Origin: Lobosporangium transversale
Lineage: Eukaryota; Mortierellomycota; Mortierellomycetes; Mortierellales; Mortierellaceae
Length of the DNA stretch: 64,000 nt
Direction: 5' to 3'
Assembly (NCBI RefSeq): GCF_002105155.1
Contig: NW_019028979.1
Location: 124,001-188,000 of the forward strand
The position numbers and the translations under genes are program-made. Positions 37,655 to 47,578 of the stretch are shown in pieces. The notes under the pieces were generated by a model. It worked only from the letters and a program-made list of their open reading frames with translations. It did not search any database and had not been told where the DNA came from. Numbering within the stretch: position 1 is the stretch's first letter; every line of letters begins with the position of its first letter.

Positions 37655-38060
37655 ATCCTGCTTCAACATCTTTAACAATGCATTCCGTAAAATGGACTTG
37701 GTAGCGCGCCTTAAATAACCTAATGATATCAGCATTCACTAGTTGGGTTTTGGAGTCATGTTTAGTGGCAAGAAAAGAGCATGTTTATGAAAATATTATC
37801 GCTTTCCCATGTGCAATGCAGTTGTCAATGATGATAAGCACTCTCCTAATTAGCCATCGGTTTCACCCAGCCTTTGGTGTTCATACGGCTAGGGGTGCCA
37901 CCATTGAAGAGTTTGACATCTTTGAGGCATCGCGGGTTCTCATAGCTACTGATGATCCAAAGTGGCGACTTTTCGGACACAGCTCCGTTTGCGAGTGGAT
38001 TGCCCCCTGTTCCCTTTTCTCTTGTCGTAATCGGGTCTTCTCCTGCCATAATTGGGCATC
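37655..38060 (-). pseudogene. Broken pogo/jerky-type DDE transposase fragment
   Basis: Minus-strand relic of a Tc1/mariner-superfamily (DDE_1, pogo/jerky-like) transposase. Four pieces are collinear with the family order: EKSPLWIISSYENPRCLKD (the KLPLWVIG-x-NPRCFK block) and GWVKPM; then VLIIIDNCIAHG, the second catalytic Asp block; LFLPLNMTPKPN (family LFLPPNTTS-x-IQP); and DIIRLFKARYQVHF (family GIIRxFKxHYR). They lie in different frames and are interrupted by stops and a short deletion between GWVKPM and VLIIID, so the copy is dead. The first Asp region and the DNA-binding part are not recognisable; a T run lies at about 38132-38151. It sits between the convergent 3' ends of the GPI-protein and chitinase genes. 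Confidence 0.8.
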
Positions 38061-38344
38061 AAATCGCTATTGCAATGTTGCAGAACCTAATTCCTCTATA
38101 AGAACAATGCTTTTTAGTCCCAAGGCTGCTTTTTTTTTTTTTTTTTTTTTAAATGCTCGCCCAGCGAGTTTTCTTTTATTTAGTTATTGAGATGAACTAC
38201 ATATTGGAAATAGCCATTTGCAAAGATGATTGATTTTAAAACTAAAAAATGAAGGACGCTCACAGCCATAGAGGAATTAGTTATTAAAGTTGAACAGGTT
38301 TTGTCAAAAAACTCTGCCGAATACTTTGATATACAAGGAGATGC

Positions 38345-39989
38345 TTAGCAAGCACCGCCATCCTTCCAGGCGCCATAAGCAGAGGCACCGGGAGTCTCAC
38401 CCTGAGTCCACCAGGAGTTGGTGTAGAGACGGCCATTGTAGGTAACCTTGGTACCAGTTGTGGCGTAGGCAGTGGCGCTGTTCCAGGGAGCAACACCATT
38501 GCAGATGCTAGTAGGAGGGGTGGAAATTGGGGGTTTGGTAGTGACTGGGGCAGTGGTGGTGGTGACTACAGCAGTGGTAGTTGAAGGAACGGGGACGGTA
38601 GGGCAGTTGGAAGTGCAGTGGATGTTCTGAAGAACGTTGACCAACTCGTTGTTGTAATCGTAGGTCATATCCCAGAACATGACACCCTTAACACCCTTAG
38701 ATTTGGCATAGTTAACTTTGATAGTCAAGGATTGGATATCATCGTAGGAGATGAAAGTCTTGTCAGCAGCACGGAACAACCAGGGGGTCTGGGTGGTCTC
38801 ATCCCAGTATCTGGTCCAGCCAGCAGCAGGGGTAGTAGGAGTGGTCAAGACGGTGCCACGGAGCTCCTTCCACTTCCACAAACCTGAGTAGACAGAGCCC
38901 TCGTTACAGAAGAAGTTGATTTCGTTGCTATCAGATGGGCCTCCCTTGGGAACAACGCTGGTCTTGTTGACATACATGCTGACAGGGTTCTGGGCGTTCA
39001 TGTCAACGGTGGTGATAACTGAACGGCCGTAGAAGGCAGTACCCATGACCAACTTGTTGGCAGGGAACTTGGCGCTGGTCCAGGCGTCAATGGACTGGAC
39101 GAAAGAGTACTGATCGGCGAGACCGGCAGGGCCGTTTCTGAAGGGAGCATTGGGTCCGGTGTTGGCGCTCCAGCCTCCCATAATGTCGTAGGCCATAATG
39201 GCGATCCAGTCAAAGTACTGAGCGAAGGCAGAGACATCACCCAAAGGCTTGCCATCAGCACCATCGAAAGGCTGGACACGAACAGCAGCAGTCAAGAGCT
39301 TGCGGTCGTTAGGGAACTCCAAATCCAACTGGGCACGAAGTTCCTTGAGGAGAATGAGGTAGTTGGCAGAGTCCTGAGGAGAGACAGTGTTACAGGCGGC
39401 ACCAGAGCGGCCAGGGTACTCCCAATCGATATCGAGACCGTGCATGTTCCAGCCATCGGGGGTGGTGGCGTAGTCAGGGAGAGTGTTGTTGCGAACAAAG
39501 ACCATAGCGTTGTTGATGAAGGTCTTGCGGAGATCAGCGCTGGCGGCGACTGTGGAGAGAGTCTGGGATCCGGTCCAGCCACCGATCGACATCAAAATTG
39601 GGACACCATGCTGGTTACCACGAGCAACCAAAGCCCTCATGTTGTTTCCATCATAGTAACGGTCGAAGAAAATATCGGTAGGTTGAGCATTCCTCTTGGC
39701 AGTGACACCGAAACCGCTGTTAAGGGATATAAAGAAAAAGGGCAAAAGCGGGTCAGGGACTTTTTTTTTTTTTTTGATTCATCGTTTGTGCAGTATACTA
39801 TTAATGCCCAAAGGTGACTTACTAGTTGATGTGGGTGTACTTGGTCATATCGAGTGAAGCGACTGGAACACCGCCCCATGGGACCCAGTATCCAACAACA
39901 ACGTTGTTACTGGCAGCGCGCTTCTCAACGGGAGCAGCAGAGGCGTAGGCAATGGCAGTGGCTGCCAGGGCAAGGAATGAGATCTTCAT
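38345..39989 (-). CDS. Secreted GH18 chitinase with C-terminal CBM5-type module
   Basis: Predicted extracellular endochitinase cleaving beta-1,4-GlcNAc polymers, for wall remodelling or chitin scavenging. Minus-strand exons: 39989-39823 and 39716-38345; 512 aa. There is a signal peptide (MKISFLALAATAIAYASA) and a probable Kex2 propeptide end (VEKR). The GH18 barrel shows VVVGYWVPWG, MSIGGWTGSQ, the active-site strand HGLDIDWEYPG (D151, D153, catalytic E155), IAIMAYDIMGGW and GVMFWDMTYD. The usual first Asp of DxxDxDxE is His148. A Thr/Pro-rich linker leads to a C-terminal chitin-binding module (PWNSATAYATTGTKV, YTNSWWTQGETPG, GAWKDGGAC). An intron after residue 55 interrupts THINYGFG. Codon use is more GC-rich than its surroundings, as in highly expressed genes. 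Confidence 0.95.
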
Positions 39990-41314
39990 TGTAAGTAACT
40001 GTTGTTTTTGATAGGGAAGAAGAGTAAAGAGGCAGTAGATGAGGATGAGGATGAGGATGAGGATGAAAACAAAAACGAGGCGAAGGTGGAGGTATTTATA
40101 ATGTTCAGAATGTGCTTGATCAAGGTTTAAGGATCGAGGAAGAGAAATAAGCAGTGTATATGCTGGCTCAATAGTAGATTTTAGGGATTGTTTGCAGTGC
40201 TTCCCAAAGAGGGAACGAATTCTACATGTACAACGTAATGGCCTGGAATGGAATAGAGAATTCAATTTAGTTGACCTTACAAAGAAGGAGGATTGAAAAT
40301 GCGATAATTCGTTTAGCGTACAATTTTGTGGAGCAAGAAAACCTTCTTGATGTTATCAGATATCTCTTCCAAACATTCTTTTCTTCCATTTCATATCTCT
40401 GTAATTTCAATTCATTGAGTAATAAAGAACTGCGAACCCTCAAACATTCAATAAAGTATATATATTATATATGTGTATATATAAAATTTAAAATACAGTG
40501 TATAATGACAACATCATGTGTTATTTCGATGTGTCCATGGGGTCATGGGAGCAGGTAAGGGTCTTGATGGCGATGATGATGGCTGATTATGCAGGGAGCG
40601 CTTATTTTATGTTTGTTTGCGGTTCTACGAAGATTTGTTTATTTGGCGGTTGTCCTGGGGTTTAATTCCTTTTTTCAATTCCGTTATATTCAATAAAAGA
40701 AGAAAACAGAAAGTCTCCAATCCTACGAGACGGAAATAGATTATATAAAATCCCAACGACATCTATTCGCATTCCCATAAACCATGGATAGTAATCTCAA
40801 TGGCGAGTAAGGGAATAAGCGAAACTAAAGGCATGGGTCATCTGTGAGTCCCGTTACTGCTGTGATTGTATGATTCTGATGAGAGTAATATATCTAATAA
40901 CGAAAAGGAAATGTTCCTGAATCCCTTAAAAAATTACAAAACCAATAACAAATGGTTAAATGAGACGCGTTTTTGTTTATGTTTTGTGCAACCGCTCCAC
41001 ACGATCTCTGTGCGCAATCGGTAAAGCTTGATGCAACTGAGACGTGTGATTGGGCGACAAACAGATGCCCTCATGCAATCTCATTTTATAGTTTTTTTGC
41101 TTTACATGTTGACCTCAGCCTTTCATCTTCTTATTTTTTATATTATATTTCTCTCGTTTTCTTTCATTTCCGTACTGGAAAAGCAGGCCAAGAGTAAGAG
41201 ATGATTTATTAATATTATTATAGAAGCGGATATTGTACAATTATACGCTTGTTTCTCTGGACTATCTCTCCCTCATCATCTGCCTTTCTCTTTGTGAGCA
41301 TGGAGAACACGATG

Positions 41315-41350
<36 letters not shown>

Positions 41351-44300
41351 AATAAAATATATTCATAAATTGGATACAGATTGTAGAGATCAAATATATT
41401 GTCGTGTGTCCTTGGCTGACATGATGGGATGGGATGGATTAAATAGAAATCAGAGTTCAAACTCCTATCACCCCAACCCTGGCGTCCAGACCAAAGTCAA
41501 GCAGAAAAACCATAGGACCCTGCCATAATGTATGCACTTGCACGCACGAATATGTCATGCGATCATTGTGCGTAGAGAGCAATTTGCCATTTCTCCCAAC
41601 TGGCACCATTTGCCATCATCTTGTTGGGTATTCTACACCCTCTGCTTTCTAATCACCATCTTTTGGCCCATATCTGTAATATATAAGTATTTTGATTTCC
41701 AATAAACGGTCAACGCAGCTCAGCAATGTACTCAAAGATCTGCAAACCTCTAGGAAGCAAATAAAATAAAATAAAAACAAATACAGATACAGCAGTTTTA
41801 TGCTTCTTGCTTGGTAAAAAGACACAAAGAAGCAACTGTTGTAATTGTTGATTGTAAATATTTTTTTTTTTATCTTTTATCTAAAGGTTACATTGCATGT
41901 AATATTCGCTTAGTGAAAATCGGACGCAGAGAGAAGAGGATGGACAGAGGGGCCCAAGGAAGTTGTGTGCGGAGTACAATCTCCCCTGTATGCACACGGA
42001 GCAAGGGAGACGGAAACAGGGGGATGAGAGGCCGGCAGAGGAAGAGAAGGGTAAGAAGGGGAGTACGAAGTGTAAACAATCGTTTAGACATTTGTTTATT
42101 TGCAACCGGTTTGTTTTTCTTTTATTATTTGATTGATTTGATGACAGGTAAGATAAATATTTGATCAAGAAGGCTCACGGGCGAAATACAAACGATTGGG
42201 TCGGCAGGCAGTCTCAAATTGTAACAGGCAAGGGTTCAGGTTCCTTTGCTGCATCCGTGTAAGCAACTATGTGCTCATCTATAGCATATATAATACACAT
42301 ATATTACAAATGATCCTATTGAATGGTAAATAAACAGAAAGAAAAAAAAAAAAAAAAGCAGTTACTTTATTTAATGTATCCTTGCTAGTTATTAATGTTC
42401 CACTGGTCTTCTCAACAGATTCAATTTATGATTATGCATGAGGATAATCCATTTAGTCTATTTCTCTTCATAGAGAAGGAACAAAAACAAAAGGATCGAT
42501 TTCTACTGGAAGCCTTCCATCCATGACATGAATATTGCCTTTACCATCCGGAAATATTATCGGGGTTAGGTTCCTAGATGGCCATCCATATTATATCTCA
42601 CGAACAAAGGGATGAAAAAGTCTACAATGAGAACCAATAACCATTAGCATTTTTTTTATGTGAATGAACTGCACTAACGATCGTATATGCCAAGGAGTGT
42701 TTATTCCGATCATATGAACAGAGCCAGAGGAATGCACCAATACAGTGAAACTTTGTGCCTGAACTAACCTTTTTCTTAAAATCATACGCGAAAATATGTA
42801 AAATGGGCGAAACTCTAAAATGGTAACATGAGAAAAGGGAAAAGAGCTTTCTCCCATACACGCGTTTCTTTTTTTTTTTTTTTTTATTTTTTTATTTTTT
42901 ATTTTATTTGGGTCGCTATAAGGCTGACCTTTGCTTGATTATCCTACATTTTCATACCCACCCCTTCAAAATGTGCCGCCTGGCGCCATTTCCTTTCTTC
43001 CCCAATAAAACTGCAATCCACCATCAAAACTCTGAAGGAAGATTAAGAAACTATCCCGTCAATCGCTTCAAATGCAAAGCGAATTGAACCTGCTTTATTT
43101 TCTATTTTTTCTGAAAATAAAATAAAATAAAATAAAAAATAAACAAGGCACATGTAAATCTCCGTCTAATTCGTTCTGTTTATCCGTAACCGTTAAAGTG
43201 GCCAAAGTATATACATACATGTTGATCACAACTATGTGTAAGTAAACATCAACACTCTTTTGTTTTTTGTTATTTTTTGTTTTTTTCCACAAGTGTATTT
43301 CTTTTTATCGCACATGTAGATAAAACTTTTATTTCCGAATCTACGCCGTGCTTCTAATGGGACCATCCTGTTAGTCCTATAAAAGATTACAACGAGTGCG
43401 GTGCTTCCGAGCTTCAAGGTTGAAGAATGTAGGACAATCATAGCTGATAACAATCGAATAGTTTTTCTTTTTCTTATCCTGGGTGTACAGTTCTTTCGCG
43501 GGTCTTTTTATTCGGTCATTTTTACTAGCTGTATGAGAAACGACTGTACATTTATATTATAACATAATACAACATGTATACAATAAGTATATATCATCAG
43601 TAAAACAACCATTAATTAACCACATTCTATTTCGATATTGTTAGTATATAATATATATATATATACTTGAGTAATGATATGACTAATACATTCTGATAAT
43701 ACAAATGTAACATCTATTTATCTATTTAATGATGTTGGGATCAATCTTATCAATGATGGCACAAACAAAAAATGCCGGGAATCGCGCATAGTCTAAGGCA
43801 TAACAAGAACAGATCAATCCGGAAGATGCCAAGGGCTAAACGCGTGAAAGAGTTTGCACTAATGTCCATACCATGGCGGTGTTTGGTATGAACAAAATGG
43901 AGCGACATGAAATTTGTTCTACTTGAAAGATAATTGCCTAGACTGCCTTTTCCCTTAAAACTATCAGTAATTTGGTGCAATTGAGGACGCATGGACTGCA
44001 GGTTCGTTCAACTCGTTGGAATACTCTCATCATCAGGGGGCCGATAATCGATTGTTGAAATAGATGTTCCATCCAATTTTATTAAAATGAACACAGAATC
44101 GAAGAGACGCAGGTAAAGAAAAGATGTGTACCCATTGTGCCATACATTCTTAAGAAAGGAGTGATACATGTGAATCTATGGAAATGTGAGACCTGATATC
44201 CTTCAATGCCAGAGTGCTTCCATTGTTCAGTTATAAACATCATGGCTTGCAATAAGGCTTGCCAAGCGACCTTTCTTTGAATACGAATCATAGTTGCGAA

Positions 44301-44540
44301 TAGCTTCTATGGAATAGGTGGAGCTTGATACCATGCGCATATTTAGTCCTCGCCAAAAGCTCAAGAGTAAGCAAGGAAGAAGACGGACAGAAAAGTTCAT
44401 GGAAGCCAAGAAACTAAAATGCAGAGAATAGCAAAAAGAGCAGCAGACAACATCGAGAGACTCAGATGTAGAAGGTAGAAGACAAGGATCTACATCGAGA
44501 GGCTGCTACGAGTAAGGGGCTTGGGACTACTTGTGCGTAT
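39990..44540. other. Gene-poor tract upstream of the chitinase
   Basis: About 4.5 kb without a secure gene. The first few hundred bases are probably chitinase promoter and 5' UTR, including a GAGGAT repeat near 40037-40066. The tract has many A and T runs (for example A near 41320-41348) and TA-rich stretches near 43540-43670. Short frames at 42591-42857, 43750-43992 and 44082-44409 may be remnants. Confidence 0.45.
42591..42857 (-). CDS. Unrecognised 88-codon ORF, possible remnant
   Basis: An ATG-initiated frame. Its middle (SFTVLVHSSGSVHMIG followed by a helix-like stretch) weakly resembles one repeat of a TATA-binding-protein-like fold, in which a strand with SSGxxxxTG precedes a helix. 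The resemblance is short and the surrounding DNA is gene-poor, so this may be chance or a decayed gene. Confidence 0.18.
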   Translation of the reverse strand: MGESSFPFSHVTILEFRPFYIFSRMILRKRLVQAQSFTVLVHSSGSVHMIGINTPWHIRSLVQFIHIKKMLMVIGSHCRLFHPFVREI

Positions 44541-45391
44541 ATGGAGAACCCAGCCACAGAGCCCACCGAAATATCGTAAGAAAGGTAAAAATCGGTAAGA
44601 ACAAAAGTAAATTTAACCTAAAAATGCTCATGTTCGTATCAAAAGTATATCAGTATGCTACACTGGCTCCGAGAGACAGCATCAAGGATCAACGCCCAAT
44701 TCCAGGGTGGTTGAAAGAGGATCAGGGGAACTGGCATGAATAGAGTCCTCGACGTCGCTAGAAAATCCTCAGCAAAATATAAACGATGATTGAATTGCTT
44801 GCTTACCAACGACTTTCTGGCAAGGACTCTAATAATGAATTTGGATTACTTTTGTTGGATCCACAAGGGATTAAATACGTGGGCCTAGGGATTGACCTGC
44901 GAGCCTTTAATGTTGCCGCTTAAAAGTCAGAAATGTTTTCTCAAGAGACCTTGCTCATAGCGGTTGCTTCAACACTGCCAGCGAGGCCATCCTAGAGTAT
45001 TTAATTAAGTCGGTATCCGTCAGGATCCATGCGATCATTGACAAAGTTAAGGACTCGCTAGGGATATTTGACATTTCTTAATCTAATTGATCTTGAATAT
45101 CTTTTTAGGGCAGTATTCCTTCACCATTTGACAGGAAATATAAGGAACCCCGACGGCGGCATGCTCGACCAAGCCAGACTGAAAGTGTCTCACTCTCTGC
45201 ATCGAATAACAAATTTTCAAGTCAGATCATCTTTGAGGACACCAATATTGAGAGAGACCTTGGCAAGGCAGTGAAAGCAACTGATGCCCTTACACAGTTC
45301 GTAATAGGAGCAGATTTGGCCTGTTGGTGCAGGCATAATCCGATATACCACTCATTGTTGCTATCAGACTCGAGAAAAAAGGTTATGCGTT
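44541..45391 (+). pseudogene. Degraded or unrecognised coding fragments
   Basis: Several coding-like pieces follow each other on the + strand in different frames. An ATG frame at 44788-44922 (MIELLAYQRLSGKDSNNEFG and onward) ends at a stop. A second frame at about 44923-45051 reads RNVFSRDLAHSGCFNTASEA and on to IHAIIDK. A possible intron (GTTAAG to TTTTTAG, with a TCTAAT branch-like site, about 45046-45108) then leads to a frame ending at 45391 that contains KYKEPRRRHARPSQTES and NIERDLGKAVKATDAL. I recognise no family. This is either a decayed gene or a spliced gene I cannot join. Confidence 0.25.
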
Positions 45392-45817
45392 AAGAGAATG
45401 CGGTAGTGCTTATCCAAAGGACAGCACAGAATTACTACTTCAAGAAAAAGGTTGTGAGCATAGGTCATAATGGAAACAGTAGATCATGTCATGTCGCTCT
45501 GTTATATTTTTATTGAGGAATTTTTTATTACCATACGTGCCTTAGAGAGTTGAGTAATATGGTAAGCTATTTGTTAACAGTGAAGTCTCTGGAGAGGAGC
45601 AGATCATGAGGATCAAGCGCTATCTTGCCAAGTATCAATGTCAAGTAGAGTCAGAACAAACGCTGTTGCTTGGTTTGAGCATATTATACATAAGAGATGT
45701 GAATAAGGAGCATACCAGGTTTGTTATCTTGATTCAAGTTAGTACGTTGAGCACCTCAACACCGTCTTCTATTTCATAAATCACCGTTAGTTGCCTGTTA
45801 CTGCTTCAACTTTCGAA

Positions 45818-45850
<33 letters not shown>

Positions 45851-46080
45851 TAAGAAATAGACCTTTATCTAGAGAAAAGTTCTTATGATGCTCATCCTTG
45901 ATACAAAACCATCCTACATATGGGGTGATAATATATAAGAGACACCCTTCAACATCCAGCGGTGCCTGCCACAACACGTGCTAGTGACTGTTCCCGGAAA
46001 GTGCTTGGTTACAAAAAAAAAAAAAAAAAAAAAAAACAGAGCAGACTTAAGATCAAGACAAATACAACAGATAATATGCA
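45392..46080. other. Intergenic, with (AAT)n microsatellite
   Basis: No gene seen. An (AAT)n run spans about 45818-45850 and a 23-A run about 46014-46036, shortly before the NTPase start codon. Confidence 0.5.
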
Positions 46081-47343
46081 ATGGCGCCACCCAAGAAGGA
46101 GAAATTACCAACGATGAGAGAACTACAGGATCTACTCGCTGCATTGGATGCTGGAGGGGACTTATCCATTGGCGGCACTGATAGAGGTAATACTAAAAAG
46201 TACTATTCTTTTTACTATCATAGGCAAAGAAAGAGAAGGGACGAAGTCAAGCCCAAGTTTCTGATACTTGCATCTGCTTTTTTAGAGTCTGGAAACTTGG
46301 ATGATCTCTATAAAGACTCTTATTTTCATGCGATCCTTCACAGAACCATCAAGCTGGAGTCGATCCTAGTCTCAACCTCGCCTCCAATCTCATCGCTATC
46401 CTTGGAAACCGAGGTGCCTCAAAGCAGCATCAACTGCAATAGTACAACTGAGTCATTACCGTTATCATCATCGTCAACAGTACCGGCGCCAGCAACGCAG
46501 GGCTTTCCAAAGGGTACATCTCATCAATTTGATGTTTTGACCCTTCCAGAGGAATGCTCTTGGGGCGACGACCATGAATCTCTTGCTCAAAGATTGCTTA
46601 TCCGCCCTGGCTATGCCACTGTCCTTACTGCGCTTTTGTCGGCACCATCGACACCATTGCCAGGAGCAGAAAAGACACTCGATACACAATCCATCTTTTT
46701 GGCTACAGGTTCTCCTGGGATTGGAAAATCATGCCTAGCTTATTATCTATTCTATAAGCTATTTGAAGCTGGTCATGATGTTGTGATCAGCGACTCCCTT
46801 TTCACAAACGCCTTTGTGGATAGGACGTATTATTCATGCTATTCACCGCATCTGGAAAGACATCCCGCTATCTTACAGGCCATCACCGCATCATCAATAA
46901 CAGCAGCAGCAACAACAGCAAAAGCACCCAAAGAGAAGCGTACATGGTGGATATGTGACGACGGATTCTTACCAGTGAAAGGAACGAAATGTAATGTCCT
47001 CGTTACATGTACTACGGCGCAAACAGGTCAATATATCAATACCATTCGCAGGAAGAATAAGCTGCCGATGCCGGTTCAGTTTCAGATCTCAAAGTGGACA
47101 ATAGATGAGATTAAAGCTGGTTTAATCGTATCATTGGCAAGTACTCTCCCACATTCTAGTGCTGAGCCAACAATCCCAAAGGAACAAGAGGCAGTATTAG
47201 AAACCCTCTGCAAAGAATATAAAGGTTGTCCAAGGTCGATCTTTGCCTGGGTCATGGAAAATTGGACGGATGGAGTGACACCACAGTCAGAGAATACAAC
47301 AGAAAGGACAAAGACAAAAAGAAAGACTAAAAAGCGAGCATGA
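46081..47343 (+). CDS. P-loop NTPase of the Crinkler/RHS type
   Basis: A single-exon, 420-aa protein in an otherwise intron-rich window. The central ATPase has Walker A GSPGIGKS (210-217) preceded by hydrophobic IFLAT, a Walker-B-like strand WWICDDG (290-295) and a sensor-1-like strand CNVLVTCTT (304-311). The spacing and the GSPGIGKS-x-LAYYL-x-YKL context match the NTPase of Crinkler (CRN) and trypanosome retrotransposon-hot-spot proteins. Residues 1-140 are a basic/helical segment (YYHRQRKRRDEVKPKF) followed by Ser/Thr-rich sequence. The C-terminus is very basic (KTKRKTKKR), probably nuclear. I see no signal peptide, no LFLAK-like header and no recognisable nuclease domain. It could be a host-directed effector relative, a self-selfish-element defence protein or an element-derived gene. 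It is next to degraded DNA on one side and converges on the TMEM185 gene on the other. Confidence 0.65.
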   Translation: MAPPKKEKLPTMRELQDLLAALDAGGDLSIGGTDRGNTKKYYSFYYHRQRKRRDEVKPKFLILASAFLESGNLDDLYKDSYFHAILHRTIKLESILVSTSPPISSLSLETEVPQSSINCNSTTESLPLSSSSTVPAPATQGFPKGTSHQFDVLTLPEECSWGDDHESLAQRLLIRPGYATVLTALLSAPSTPLPGAEKTLDTQSIFLATGSPGIGKSCLAYYLFYKLFEAGHDVVISDSLFTNAFVDRTYYSCYSPHLERHPAILQAITASSITAAATTAKAPKEKRTWWICDDGFLPVKGTKCNVLVTCTTAQTGQYINTIRRKNKLPMPVQFQISKWTIDEIKAGLIVSLASTLPHSSAEPTIPKEQEAVLETLCKEYKGCPRSIFAWVMENWTDGVTPQSENTTERTKTKRKTKKRA

Positions 47344-47436
47344 AAGAGAGGATGAGAAAGTGCTGTTACAATTAATTATTATTCACCAATTTATTATAAT
47401 TTGAGGTTACCAAAATAAAAAAAATATGCTGTTGTT

Positions 47437-47471
<35 letters not shown>

Positions 47472-47578
47472 AATTTATAACAGAGACATTTCTGCAAGTA
47501 TAGGATTATGGGACGTTTACTATGCTAATTAATGGTCAGAGCCAAAGCTTTTTTTTTTTTTTTTTTTTTTTTTTTGCT
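47344..47578. other. Convergent intergenic with long T runs
   Basis: T runs of about 29 (near 47441-47469) and 25 (near 47551-47575) separate the NTPase and the TMEM185-type gene. They probably overlap the 3' UTR signals of both. Confidence 0.6.

Noticed and set aside
37723-38190. 155-codon + strand frame
   Set aside because: It is the antisense shadow of the broken transposase, which has ordered family motifs on the minus strand.
39717-39822. MPFFFISLNS as the N-terminus of the chitinase
   Set aside because: It is intron sequence. The upstream exon supplies a signal peptide and completes the conserved THINYGFG strand.
46183-46219. Possible 37-base intron in the NTPase gene
   Set aside because: It has GT and AG ends but is too short, and removing it breaks the frame within about 15 codons.
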